Part shown: positions 63,923 to 64,000 of the stretch, piece after piece
Numbering within the stretch: position 1 is the first letter of the stretch
Layout: each line of letters opens with the position of its first letter
Notes under the pieces: model-generated
Seen by the model: the letters and a program-made list of their open reading frames with translations, nothing else
Told to the model about the DNA's origin: nothing
Databases searched by the model: none
Assembly (NCBI GenBank): GCA_002633005.1
Contig: NMRA01000025.1
Span: forward strand, 791,785 to 855,784
From: Phoronis australis
Taxonomy: Eukaryota > Phoronida > Phoronidae
Direction of reading: 5' to 3'
Length of the DNA stretch: 64,000 nucleotides
Made by a program: the position numbers and the translations under genes

Positions 63923-64000
63923 CTAAAGTGTAACGCATTATTCCTGAACATCATCAAAGATTGTATACATTCACCAATTTGGAAACAGCCACTCCTACAA

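Overview
The window is a piece of an animal nuclear genome. It holds spliced genes with GT-AG introns, metazoan-specific protein families (FUZ, HPS5, SFT2D3), AT-rich introns, and many minisatellites, MITE-like palindromes, tRNA-derived SINEs and retroelement scraps. The look suggests a marine invertebrate, perhaps a lophotrochozoan. I cannot fix the phylum from sequence alone.

Layout, left to right. (1) Minus strand, 1-5473: the 5' five exons of a coiled-coil protein with a very acidic tail that runs off the left edge; its family is not recognised. (2) 5474-10111: intergenic space between divergent genes, mostly dispersed repeats. (3) Plus strand, 10112-32777: a 13-exon gene that I could chain in phase, including a 22-nt microexon. 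It predicts about 771 aa with three EF-hand-like loops (only the third canonical), a proline-rich stretch and a long polar C-terminus; I do not recognise its name. (4) 32778-37951: no gene. (5) Minus strand, 37952-38599: intronless SFT2D3 (215 aa). (6) 38600-38850: a short shared promoter. (7) Plus strand, 38851-48050: FUZ (Fuzzy), a CPLANE ciliogenesis and planar-polarity effector, with about 100 residues missing at a one-base assembly gap. (8) 48051-55275: FUZ 3' flank, then two diverged copies of the same roughly 1.1-kb segment separated by a non-LTR retrotransposon 5' fragment. These copies look like two haplotypes placed in tandem. (9) Minus strand, 55276 to beyond the right edge: HPS5, a BLOC-2 subunit, with the last ten coding exons visible. 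It ends in a RING-H2-like zinc finger that human HPS5, as I remember it, lacks.

Three neighbouring genes act in membrane traffic or cilia: SFT2D3 in endosome-to-Golgi transport, FUZ in the Rab23/CPLANE module, and HPS5 in lysosome-related organelle biogenesis. SFT2D3 and FUZ are head to head; FUZ and HPS5 converge.

The most notable observations are the HPS5 RING-H2 extension split over two small exons, a 31-bp tandem array that copies an exon end together with its 5' splice site six times, the 22-nt microexon, a 400-bp-armed inverted pair of Penelope-like GIY-YIG fragments, an 18-bp minisatellite that seems to have grown from a MITE terminus, and three single-N positions that mark collapsed assembly gaps.
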